The notes below the pieces were generated by a model. It made no database searches. It was not told the DNA's origin and saw nothing but the letters and a program-made list of their open reading frames with translations. Below, piece after piece: positions 1-6,700 of a stretch of DNA of 10,990 nt (within the stretch, counting starts at the first letter, position 1; each line of letters opens with the position of its first letter). The translations under genes were made by a program, and so were the position numbers. Origin of the DNA: Parastagonospora avenae f. sp. tritici 18332-5 (taxonomy: Eukaryota > Ascomycota > Dothideomycetes > Pleosporales > Phaeosphaeriaceae). The stretch spans positions 1-10,990 of the forward strand of contig JAFJTR010000224.1 of NCBI GenBank assembly GCA_022559985.1, given 5' to 3'.

Positions 1-98
1 AACGCAAGTCGGGCCGAAGTAGGATCGAAGAAGGATCGAGTCAGCTCGGCGGTCAGTGTTGAGCAGACGACGTCCCTACCGATACTCACGATCCGACA
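1..98. repeat. Diverged LTR fragment, related to the type C solo LTRs
   Basis: The last part of this segment resembles the end of the two type C LTRs at 1230 and 9390. It ends in CGATACTCACGATCCGACA, where the 9390 copy ends in CGATACCTGTGATCTGACA. A GAGCAGACG-like stretch about 40 bp before the end also matches the hairpin region of those LTRs. The window starts inside the element, so its other end and any target duplication cannot be checked. The first 40 bases do not align clearly. They carry a short internal repetition of GGATCGA. Confidence 0.4.
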
Positions 99-238
99 GA
101 TATGATTTTAATAATATTAATGCTCGTTGTTTCTGCTCTGCTATTGTTTCAGTTCTAACGATTTCGTGTTCTAGTGTGCTAAGCTAAGTAGTCCCTGCTT
201 AATTGTACAGATCTAACCTTACTTTAGCTCGTTCTATC
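99..238. other. Unassigned AT-rich spacer
   Basis: No ORF, RNA gene or clear repeat relationship is visible here. The decamer ACAGATCTAA occurs at 207-216 and again at 241-250, where it overlaps the start of the next LTR. This could be a remnant of an older insertion, but it may be chance. The segment could also be internal sequence of the element whose LTR ends at 98. Confidence 0.3.
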
Positions 239-418
239 TAACAGATCTAAAGGGGTTCTTAATAACGTTAATAATTAAAGTGATTTATTATCCTCTAGTC
301 TAATCTATGAACAAGTGGCTTTTATCCCCTGCCCTTGTGCCACTAGCTGCGCGGTCTATTCTATGCAGTTCTATTCTCGCTAAGCCTGTGTTACGGTTAG
401 CCTTGCTTGTATCTAACA
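239..418 (-). repeat. Type D LTR of copia relic Z
   Basis: This stretch of about 180 bp is the reverse complement of the solo LTR at 668-850, with scattered substitutions. It ends in TATCTAACA, a valid CA terminus. It is followed directly by a polypurine-tract-like sequence and internal sequence homologous to elements A and B, which suggests it is the 3' LTR of an older copia element on the minus strand. The left boundary is inferred from alignment: the expected TG start reads TA at 239-240, as RIP would produce. The left edge is uncertain by a few bases. Confidence 0.6.
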
Positions 419-451
419 CACCCTCTTAGCTTAGATAGATATCTAAGCTAG
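419..451 (-). mobile_element. Remnant of copia element Z internal region
   Basis: These 33 bp align with the start of the internal region next to the 3' LTR of element A (1542 onward) and of element B (857 onward). All share the order CACCC, TTAGCTTAGA or TAGCTTAGA, then AAGCTAG. The remnant stops where the LTR of element B begins at 452. This indicates that B was inserted into an older relative, with GCTAG (447-451) as the presumptive left target-site copy. The rest of Z is not seen in the window. Confidence 0.6.
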
Positions 452-667
452 TGTTAGATTAAATAGGTTTAGTAGATAGATCTAGGTTAAAGTGTAATAA
501 CTTGATTAATTATGTTATTATCTTGTTTTCTGCTACGTGTTCTAGTTTTTATTTATAGTGTTATACCTAAGCTTTGTATTACTTAACTATTCCTAGTCGT
601 GAAGATAACAACGCGCGACACCAGCTATCTGACAGCAACTAGTTCTCTAATACGCAACATATCTAAC
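452..667 (-). repeat. 3' LTR of copia element B (interrupted)
   Basis: This LTR is homologous to the two 217-bp LTRs of element A. It starts TGTTAGATTAAATAGG and runs to ATATCTAAC. The final base A lies at 856, beyond a type D solo LTR inserted at 668, so the reconstructed length is also 217 bp. Compared with A's LTRs it shows many TG-to-TA and CA-to-TA changes. Element B lies on the minus strand, so this is its 3' LTR. The partner 5' LTR is not in the window. Confidence 0.85.
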
Positions 668-850
668 TGTTAGATATAAGCAAGGCTAGCTGCATCACAG
701 GCTTAGCTAGAATGGAACTGCATAGAATAGACCGCGCAGCTAGTCGCACAAGGGCGGGAGATAAAAGCCACCTGTTCATAGATCAGACGAGGGAGGACAA
801 TTAATCACTTTAATCATTAATATTTTTTAAGAACACCTTTAGATCTTACA
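668..850 (+). mobile_element. Type D solo LTR inserted in the LTR of element B
   Basis: This 183-bp sequence starts TGTTAGATATAAGC and ends TTTAGATCTTACA, giving TG...CA termini. It is flanked by a perfect 5-bp duplication, CTAAC at 663-667 and 851-855. Removing it and one CTAAC restores a normal LTR end in element B. It is the inverted counterpart of 239-418. No internal sequence is present, so it is a solo LTR, presumably left by recombination between the two LTRs of a full element. The plus strand is assigned only from its inverted orientation relative to relic Z. Confidence 0.8.
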
Positions 851-855
851 CTAAC

Positions 856-1229
856 ACACCCCTATAGCTTAGACGACGTGTAAGCTAGAATACTTAGTTG
901 TTAAGTATAAGGCTTTTAAGTTACTCTTAAATCTTATTAAGTAGCGCTTTATTTGCTACCTCTCTCTAGATTACCTCTACTAGTCTAATCTAATAGAGAA
1001 AGCTGTTCTATTTATTCATTAGGAGGACCATAGTAAAACTGTCAGCAATTATTTCTGCTAATTAAACGTATTCTACTGCAATTTTGCTAGTAGAAATCTC
1101 TTATCTAAGCTAGTAGTTGTGAATATTAACATAGCGAAGCTTAGTCTAAAGTTTAGATATCTCCTTAGTAACTAGCTAGACAGTCTAGGTATTATTATAT
1201 TAAATAGCAATTATAGATTATAAGAGCTT
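856..1229 (-). mobile_element. Element B, 3' internal segment (end of pol)
   Basis: Base 856 completes the LTR of B. The segment 857-1229 aligns without gaps to 1542-1914 of element A (373 bp in each). It carries the polypurine tract and the decayed C-terminal end of pol (RNase H and tail). Most differences from A are G-to-A or C-to-T in B. The CDN-type RNase H aspartate codon (about 1194-1196) reads as asparagine, as in A. The segment ends at AGCTT (1225-1229), which is duplicated at 6696-6700, and B continues at 6701. Confidence 0.85.
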
Positions 1230-1324
1230 TGTAGGGAGGCTCATTAGTGAAAGGAAATAACGATAACTATGAATGCATTCTGTACGATTGGTGTTGACTT
1301 CATTGTACTAAGGAGGAGAACTAC
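1230..1324. mobile_element. Type C solo LTR, left part (split by element A)
   Basis: This is the left half of an LTR that reads TGTAGGGAGG and continues at 6566-6695. It is homologous to the solo LTR at 9390-9587; the stretch GAAAGGAAATAAC is shared. It lies in element B, with the 5-bp duplication AGCTT at 1225-1229 and 6696-6700. Element A later inserted at 1325 and duplicated ACTAC (1320-1324). The orientation of this LTR cannot be decided without an internal region. Confidence 0.8.
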
Positions 1325-1541
1325 TGTCAGATTAAATAGGTTCAGTAGATGGACCTAGGTTGAAGTGTGATGACTTGATTGATTGTGCTCTGCTCTTGTC
1401 TTCTGCTACGTATTCTGGTTTTTGTTTGTGGTGTCACACCCGAGCTTTGTATTACTTAACTATTCCTAGTCGTGAAGATGATAACACCTAACACCAGCTA
1501 TCTGACAGCAACTAGTCCTCTAATACGCAACATATCTAACA
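1325..1541 (-). repeat. 3' LTR of element A
   Basis: This LTR is 217 bp with TG...CA termini and short inverted ends (TGTCAGAT and ATCTAACA). It is identical to the 6344-6560 LTR except for six positions between 1343 and 1381. At each of these, this copy has the C or G and the other copy has the T or A. This LTR is therefore closer to the source sequence. Confidence 0.95.
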
Positions 1542-1553
1542 CACCCCTTTAGC
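1542..1553 (-). promoter_or_regulatory. Polypurine tract of element A
   Basis: On the minus strand this reads GCTAAAGGGGTG, directly before the TG of the 3' LTR. This is where a plus-strand priming tract is expected in LTR retrotransposons. The same purine-rich motif sits next to the LTRs of element B (857-865) and relic Z (419-427). Confidence 0.65.
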
Positions 1554-1689
1554 TTAGACGATGTGCAAGCTAGGACACTTAGTTGTTGAGTATAAGGCCT
1601 TTAAGTTGCTCTTAAATCTTATTAAGTGGCGCTTCATTTGCTACCTCTTTATAGATCACCTCTACTAGTCCGATCTGATAGAGGAAGCT

Positions 1690-2170
1690 GTTCTATTTGT
1701 TTACTGGGAGGGCCTTGGTGAACCTGTCAGCAATTATTTCTGCTAATTAAACGTACTCTACTGCAATTTTGCTAGTAGAAATCTCTTGTCTAAGCTAGTG
1801 GTTGTGAATGTTAACATGGCGAAGCTTAGTCTAAAGTTTAGATATCTCCTTAGTAACTAGCCGGATAGTTTAGGCGTTGTTGCATTAAATAGTAATTGTA
1901 AATTATAGGAGCTTAATGTTCAGCTTATAGAGTAGTCGTGAGGTAAATATCGCTTCTTTAGCGACTTAGGACAGGGCAAGAAGTTCTGCCTCTGTCGTTG
2001 ATGTAGTGACAGTGTCTTGCTTACTTGCTCTCTATGCAATAAGTCTACTAAAAAGCTTAATAGCGTAGCCTTGTAAACTCTTCCTGTCTAGCGTGTTGTC
2101 GGCGAAGGAGGCGTCACTAGCTACTTGGAGGTGGTCTTCTCCTCCAAGTTGTAGCGCCCTAGATCTGGTG
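1690..2170 (-). pseudogene. RNase H and C-terminal tail (element A), third Asp lost
   Basis: The motif order is that of copia RNase H. SDASFADN carries the first Asp (2113-2115), followed by LIAWRASKQDTVTTS and STTEAELLALSQVAKEA with the Glu (1990-1992). A CDN-type motif follows in which Asp is Asn (CNNA, codon 1879-1881). Then come KLRHV, the HNHWLRQE block and IADRFTKALP (Asp 1726-1728). The domain removes RNA from the RNA/DNA hybrid during cDNA synthesis. Stops lie between these motifs. The frame continues open-like to the stop at 1579-1581 with a short poorly conserved tail. The Asp-to-Asn change is a G-to-A transition, as in the protease and reverse transcriptase sites. Confidence 0.88.
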
Positions 2171-2299
2171 TCTGCAAGGTACAGTAAAACCCGGTTAGCA
2201 GCGTTTTAATGTTTAGTGCTCGGGTTTGATAGGAACTAAGCAAGTCGTGATGTAGCGAAAGCGATGTTAGGTCGCGTAGTCACTGCGGCAAATAGTAGA

Positions 2300-3029
2300 G
2301 ATCTAATTTTTCGTTAGTATCGGTTAATCTTAGATGGAGCAGCCAGATCGTGTCGTGGCTTCATCTCGATGGGTGCTATTGGGGTGTCGTGCCTTCCGTC
2401 GGTTTGATTAGCAAGGCGGCGTATCTTGTCGATGTACGCTGACTGGGATAGATGTATAAGGCGCTAGTCTTGTTGTCAGATGACCTCCACGCCTAGGAAC
2501 CATTAGAGATTATGCCCCCCGGTCATAGTATATTTTTCCTGGAGAAGCTTAACTGCATAGTCTGCTTCTTTAGTATATTGTTTATCGTACGCAACGATGA
2601 TATTATCCACGTAGAAGAAAATGATGATGCCGTCTTTAATTATACAGCATGGCTCGTGCAGGACTGTCATAAAGCCCAGAGCCTTGAGGGTTGATATAAA
2701 CTCCTTCTGCTATAGCAGGGGTGAAATGCGCAGACTGTATAGTGCCTTCTGGACTTGAAGGATCGTCCCTTTCTTCTCGTAGCCTCGGGGCATCCGCATG
2801 TATATCTCTCGGTCCATTGTCGCATGAACAAACGCGTTAGTTACGTCGTATTGTTTAAGCTTAAGGTCATGCTTAGCTGCAATAGCTATAAGCATCCTGA
2901 GCGAGCGGCTTGCTAACGTAGCAGCGTATGTGTCCTGCGATGTAATGTTTCGCTGTTGATCGCCTCAGACAACTAGTTGTGCCTTGCACTTGATGAACTG
3001 GTGATGTTTGTTAAGTTTGTACGTGTACA
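2300..3029 (-). pseudogene. Reverse transcriptase domain (element A), YVDN active site
   Basis: This is the best-preserved domain. An open stretch (2713-2895) reads AIAAKHDLKLKQYDVTNAF, then MDREIYMRMPRGYEK and VQKALYSLRISPLL. These are the fingers/palm motifs of copia reverse transcriptases. The first catalytic Asp is in QYDVTNAF (2845-2847). The second motif reads FFYVDNIIVAYDK (Asp 2605-2607, Asn 2602-2604) where YVDD is required, so the enzyme would be dead. KALYSLR differs from the usual KALYGLR by G to S. The stop at 2710-2712 replaces a conserved Trp. Further on come LGVEV and, near 2230-2300, RPNIAFATSRLA and AANRVLLYLADTRSRAL, the usual copia thumb/connection motifs. Boundaries are approximate. 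Confidence 0.93.
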
Positions 3030-3999
3030 CCTATATGCAGTCTAAGATCTGTTAGCCCGTTAGTTTAATTGATTTAAGGGGTACTTCTCTCTAAGATTTC
3101 ATCTATTTGTGACTCTGTAGGTGGGCCTGCTCTGCTTCTTTAAACAGTTCCCCTATTAAATAAGTCTTAAGCTTAGTTCAGCAGGTTAGTGGAGGTAGAA
3201 GCTGGCTGTAATGGGGCTTCAAGCCTTTGGCGAGCATCCTTTGCATTTTGGCCTTGTCCATTATTTCTCCTCTGTACTTCCTGACTCTCCCGGCTTAAGC
3301 TCCTGCTATAAAGGCTGCTGCCCATGAGATAGTTTTAGATGACCCTTGTGGTGTCATTTTTGTGGATAATCCGTGTGGTATCGAATCCATGTGTCCGGCC
3401 ATTAGTCCTGCGAGCAGTGCTGCTGGTGGCGGTGTAGATGGAGGAGTCGGGTATTGATCCCTGATCTTCCTGCCTTAATAGTAGCCTAGTAGGTCTACTT
3501 CGTCCTAGGGATTTGTTTGATCCTCGGTAGGCTCATCCTTGTAGAACGAGTCGGTCTCCGGATTGATGCTCGGAGTGGGCAGTTCAATAGTCCTCACATA
3601 AGTGGCTATCTCTTTAAGAGTATTGTGCATAAGGTTGTCTATAAGGTCCTTAATTGTGCTATTAAAGATAGTTTGCTCGTCAAATACTACATTGCAGGTG
3701 CTAATAACTTTACTAAGCGATAGGATCTAGATGCAGTAGATATTTAATAATCAGTATCCTACAAGGTATCTGATCCATGCTTTAGGGTCGAGGCGTTGAA
3801 GTCTTGATATGCCTCTATGGGTGTCACTGCTTATTGCAAACGCTTTGCACCCGTATGCCTTAAGGTGGGTAAGGTTTAGTTTTTAAAGTAATGTCACTAT
3901 TCTGTTATTAAAAGCAATATGTATAAAGAAGATCTTGTATAGAGTCTTTCAGTTGTTAGCGTAGTTTGGTGTTCGGTTGTACAGGTACACTCCCGCTCT
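3030..3999 (-). pseudogene. Connecting region between integrase and reverse transcriptase (element A)
   Basis: This is roughly 970 bp of pol with no recognisable catalytic motif, in the position of the integrase C-terminal extension and linker of copia polyproteins. It carries numerous stops in the gag-pol frame. A plus-strand open stretch at 3517-3723 is judged non-coding because the element is read on the minus strand and element B's equivalent is not open. No separate inserted gene is seen. Confidence 0.5.
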
Positions 4000-4600
4000 T
4001 GTGATTTCTAACTATAGTTCCTAGGGTAAGTTAGCATCGAGTTGCATTGCGCGTGACTTCTCCTTATTTATTCCCCCTAAGCGTTCGGCGCCACTATTTT
4101 AAGCTTGGGTATCCGGTGCTAAAGGCTTAACGATGACTCCTATTAATGCTAACCAGCTCTCGACTTATAATTTAACTGTCGTGATCTTATTATCGGCCTT
4201 AATAACCTTAACCGTGATGTTATAATGATTTTTAAGAAAGAGGAAGAAGTTTAATAGCTTCTTAATAATAGAGCTTGCTGTCCTGTTATTAGTAAAGTAG
4301 AGGTCCTATTGCAGTCCTGAGAACTTGTCTGCAACTAGCATTTAGCTCTTCTCCTTTGTTATACTTGTCTCGTAAGAGTAGAAATCGATAGTCAGCCTCT
4401 CTCCTAGTCCTTTGTTATTGTTTCGTGGAGCTTAGCTGATTTGTCGTCGTGATTTAGCTCTGCCGCATGAGTCGCATTAGACTGTAGTAACTCCCTTTAC
4501 ACGCACCCCTTCAGCTTGCTAGACTAGGTGCTTAATGGCTGCTAGTCCTAGATAGCTAAGTCGCTTGTGCTAGAGCAGTGCAGTTGCCTTTTGTAGGGAT
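4000..4600 (-). pseudogene. Integrase (element A): HHCC finger and DDE core
   Basis: Integrase joins the cDNA to the target. The N-terminal finger starts HKRLSYLG (His 4567-4569). The second zinc His, expected in H-x-R-L-G-H, is Tyr at 4552-4554. The two Cys are in CDSCGRAK (4474-4476 and 4465-4467). The catalytic core keeps all three acidic residues: Asp in TIDFYSY (4384-4386), Asp in VIKADN (4192-4194) and Glu in GAER (4084-4086). There are exactly 35 residues between the second Asp and the Glu, the D,D35E spacing of this family. Stops occur in several places, including where the conserved Trp of the downstream NLP-W-E region is expected. The 3' limit into the connecting region is not sharp. 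Confidence 0.85.
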
Positions 4601-4899
4601 TGCTTCGTTCGCGAGTTGTTCGTATGCGTGTAGTATGTGGCTTCTAGCAACACGTTGTGTTCGATCACCTATTAACTGTGTATCTTGCTAAGGTTCCTAA
4701 TAATTATGCTATCTTAGTACCTTAGTGTAGTTAGGTCTTCTTTTGTTTCCTACTAAATTCCTCTCTGTCTAAGTAGTTAGAAGGAGACTAGGTTGCAGTG
4801 TAGATCGGGGCAGATGGCCACGTCATGCAGTACTAGGTTTGTTTCTCCTGTCCGACATCTTATGATCAGATTGATGCTGCCGTATCCCTTAATCTATAT

Positions 4900-5031
4900 C
4901 TTCGTGTTACTAGCCTATATAAAGTCTCTGTATGAAGGCGGTTAGAAGTTACGTATGCGATCAGGATTGTTTATAATATGGCATGTCGAGCCAGAGTTAA
5001 GAATGAATAAGAACTTGAGCGGATAGTTGCT
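4900..5031 (-). pseudogene. Aspartic protease domain (element A), catalytic Asp lost
   Basis: The minus strand reads FILNSGSTCHI, matching the copia protease motif of the type (I/L)DSGA(S/T)xH. The catalytic aspartate codon at 4996-4998 is AAC (Asn), which is a GAC-to-AAC change. Copia proteases act as dimers through this residue to cut the Gag-Pol polyprotein, so this domain would be inactive. It lies between the Gag zinc knuckle and the integrase zinc finger, the standard copia position. Flanking limits are approximate. Confidence 0.75.
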
Positions 5032-6309
5032 GAAGGACGCGCGGAATGATGCAGCGATAAAGGTAGCGGCGATGATCGTGATTTGCCGGCCTTCAAGTCA
5101 TTCTCTCTCGATTGTCTCTAGGGTCGGTGTGTGGGACTGTTTCGTCACCGTAGGCGTATTAGACCGCAGTCGGCTTTGCCCTTGCAATATGCCTAGAAAC
5201 GCAGTGTTATGCTTACGTTTATATTTAATAAGCTCTGTTATAGCTTTATTAGGTTTCTACCAGTCCGGAGCTTGGTCAGGATTCAAATAGTAGCAATCCT
5301 TTAGTCCGTGGCGCTGTGAGCAAGCAGGGCATTTTGTGCCTTCAGCTTTAGCAGGCTCATGTTCTGATAGCCGCTTTGACCCGGCATTGTTCTTACTGGT
5401 TAGTCGTTGTTGACGAGGTCTTCCCCGGTTCTTAGATAGCGCGCTTTCAGCATGTTAGGCGTCCCCTTTAGTGCTCTAGTTGGATTCACCACTAGCGAGA
5501 AATGATGCGTCATTAACTGCGTATGCAGCCTTGTGTTTCCCTGTTCTAAGAGAATGATTTGCAACTATATGTTCTCAGAAACGTTTTATTATCTCTTTCC
5601 TAGTTATGCTAGCTGTTAATCTACTATTGTCCTAAAAGTTTATAGACTATATTAGCGCGACTTTGTTTACAGCATGCAGGAAGTCTTTTATAATTGCGTT
5701 GATTTGTGTCAACTTAGCGACCTTATACGTTTCTGCTTCAGTTGCTGCTTAGTCGTATTCAGACAACTAGGTGTCCTAATTTGTCGCGCTCCTTATCGGC
5801 TTAAGGGAAGCTTAGTAGTGATTGCGGGCTCGTTCTTGCTTAATTTGTTCGTCAACACTAACTGTCGATTTCAGATTGGTGATCTACTGGCGTAGTAGTT
5901 GCTTTAGTAGGCAGCACGTTCGGAGTAGATGCGGGGAGACAGTCGACTAGATGAACGCGACGATTTGTTGGAGGCTCGATTGTTCCTTCTCAAACTCGTG
6001 GCAATCTCCTTTGTATTGTTCGATAAGTATCTTATAGTACTCTAGGTCTTCCTTAAGTGCCTTCTGTCCTGTTGTTAACAGGTCGGACTGTCGCATCAGT
6101 ACGTTCACGTTTGCTGCTAGTGTGTAGTCAGCAATTATAGGTGCTCTTATTAGCACCGGTTTGTTCAGCAACAGCTCTACTGAGTCTAGGCTGATCTTGT
6201 CCTATATATTATGCACAAGGCAGCGCGCTTGCAGCTGCGCAATCTATCTAGTGTAGTCAGTTTGATCCTGCAGAGTAACTGTCAGGTCTCGTAGGTGCTA
6301 GTGCGTTAT
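5032..6309 (-). pseudogene. gag: Gag region with CCHC zinc knuckle (element A)
   Basis: Gag forms the particle and binds the RNA. The longest open piece (5949-6171, about 74 residues) is rich in charged residues and Gln/Leu, with segments such as ADYTLAANVNVLMRQSDLL that suggest a helical or coiled capsid part. The upstream sequence (6205-6297) continues the pattern with LTVTLQDQTDYTR. Further downstream a zinc knuckle reads CPACSQRHGLKDCYYL, with Cys codons 5329-5331, 5320-5322 and 5293-5295 and His at 5308-5310. Spacing is C-x2-C-x3-H-x4-C, one residue shorter than the retroviral C-x2-C-x4-H-x4-C. Several stops interrupt the gene. The Gag assignment rests on position and the knuckle, because capsid sequence is poorly conserved. 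The border with protease is approximate. Confidence 0.75.
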
Positions 6310-6319
6310 AATTTCGCTT

Positions 6320-6343
6320 CGTAGGGGCAGTAAGACTCTTAAT
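6320..6343 (-). promoter_or_regulatory. Presumed primer-binding region of element A
   Basis: The primer-binding site of an LTR retrotransposon lies just inside the 5' LTR. Here that is the minus-strand sequence starting AATTAAGAGTCTTACTGCCC after the LTR end at 6344. I could not match it to a specific tRNA 3' end or to an internal tRNA segment, so only the position supports this call. Confidence 0.3.
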
Positions 6344-6560
6344 TGTCAGATTAAATAGGTTTAGTAGATAGACCTAGGTTGAAGTGTAATAACTTAATTA
6401 ATTGTGCTCTGCTCTTGTCTTCTGCTACGTATTCTGGTTTTTGTTTGTGGTGTCACACCCGAGCTTTGTATTACTTAACTATTCCTAGTCGTGAAGATGA
6501 TAACACCTAACACCAGCTATCTGACAGCAACTAGTCCTCTAATACGCAACATATCTAACA
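6344..6560 (-). repeat. 5' LTR of element A
   Basis: This is the 217-bp LTR at the 5' end of the minus-strand element, with TGTCAG start and TAACA end on the plus strand. It is identical to 1325-1541 except for six RIP-type changes at 6362, 6370, 6388, 6391, 6396 and 6400. It would hold the promoter of the element, but no TATA box or start site can be fixed from the sequence. It is followed by ACTAC (6561-6565), the right copy of the target duplication. Confidence 0.95.
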
Positions 6561-6565
6561 ACTAC

Positions 6566-6695
6566 AGAAGAGATGGGCTCAGGGGTTCTGGTCTGAGCGC
6601 TGCTCGGACGCCGCGATCAGCGCGTCTGACCGCGTGACCGAGATCAGTGCGCCTAGTTGCGTAGTTAGGATATTGACGATACTTGTAATCTAATA
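6566..6695. mobile_element. Type C solo LTR, right part (split by element A)
   Basis: This continues the LTR interrupted at 1324; the two parts total 225 bp. It matches the 9390-9587 copy, including the hairpin TCTGAGCGCTGCTCGGA, but carries an extra imperfect 27-bp tandem duplication (6615-6641 and 6642-6668, each starting GATCAG). Its end reads AATCTAATA, where the other copy has GATCTGACA, so the terminal CA has become TA. AGCTT follows at 6696-6700 as the right target copy. Confidence 0.8.
6615..6668. repeat. 27-bp imperfect tandem duplication in the type C LTR
   Basis: Two adjacent units both begin GATCAG and are similar over 27 bp (GATCAGCGCGTCTGACCGCG against GATCAGTGCGCCTAGTTGCG). 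The sister LTR at 9390-9587 has one unit only. This accounts for the length difference of about 27 bp between the two LTRs (225 and 198 bp). Confidence 0.6.
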
Positions 6696-6700
6696 AGCTT

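Larger units (their letters stand above)
1579..6309 (-). pseudogene. Decayed gag-pol polyprotein gene of element A
   Basis: The gene encoded a copia polyprotein. Landmarks lie in one minus-strand frame: Gag segment (codon 6169-6171), zinc knuckle (5329), protease site (4996), integrase D (4384), D (4192) and E (4084), reverse transcriptase (2845 and 2605), RNase H (2113 and 1990), and the terminal stop TAA at 1579-1581. All offsets are multiples of three, so no net frameshift has occurred and the ORF was about 1577 codons. It is now broken by TAG/TAA codons, for example at 6298-6300, 6202-6204, 5947-5949 and 2710-2712. The last replaces the Trp expected after SPLL in reverse transcriptase (TGG to TAG). 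No ATG survives at the front. The ATA at 6307-6309 could be a lost ATG, but the start is a guess. Confidence 0.85.
1325..6560 (-). mobile_element. Full-length Ty1/copia LTR retrotransposon, element A
   Basis: This is a complete 5236-bp element. It has 217-bp LTRs at both ends (1325-1541 and 6344-6560) with TGTCAG...TAACA termini, and a perfect ACTAC target duplication at 1320-1324 and 6561-6565. Read on the minus strand the order is 5' LTR, Gag, protease, integrase, reverse transcriptase, RNase H, polypurine tract and 3' LTR. Integrase placed before reverse transcriptase defines the copia superfamily (Pseudoviridae-type order). The LTRs differ at only six positions, all RIP-type transitions, so A is younger than element B into whose nested LTR it inserted. 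It is non-autonomous because of many in-frame stops and catalytic substitutions. Confidence 0.95.

Noticed and set aside
239..850. The inverted pair as a single DNA transposon with long terminal inverted repeats
   Set aside because: The intervening segment is the LTR of element B with its own ends, and the 668-850 arm has its own CTAAC duplication. The arms are therefore separate insertions.
1..1320. Possible host promoter or gene in the left part
   Set aside because: From 239 onward the sequence is accounted for by LTRs and element B. 99-238 has no ORF or motif to support a host gene.
2512..2694. Plus-strand open frame of 60 codons
   Set aside because: It lies antisense to the YVDN region of the reverse transcriptase of element A and is closed in element B. 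It is a shadow of the minus-strand pol gene.
3517..3723. Plus-strand open frame of 68 codons
   Set aside because: It is antisense to the connecting region of pol, has no recognisable domain, and the homologous stretch in B (about 8300-8510) is interrupted.
5027..5290. Plus-strand open frame of 87 codons
   Set aside because: It is antisense to the Gag/protease region next to the zinc knuckle, which reads convincingly on the minus strand.
5674..5895. Plus-strand open frame of 73 codons, Cys- and Leu-rich, membrane-like
   Set aside because: It is antisense to Gag coding sequence. Hydrophobicity is a common property of the reverse complement of charged helical sequence.
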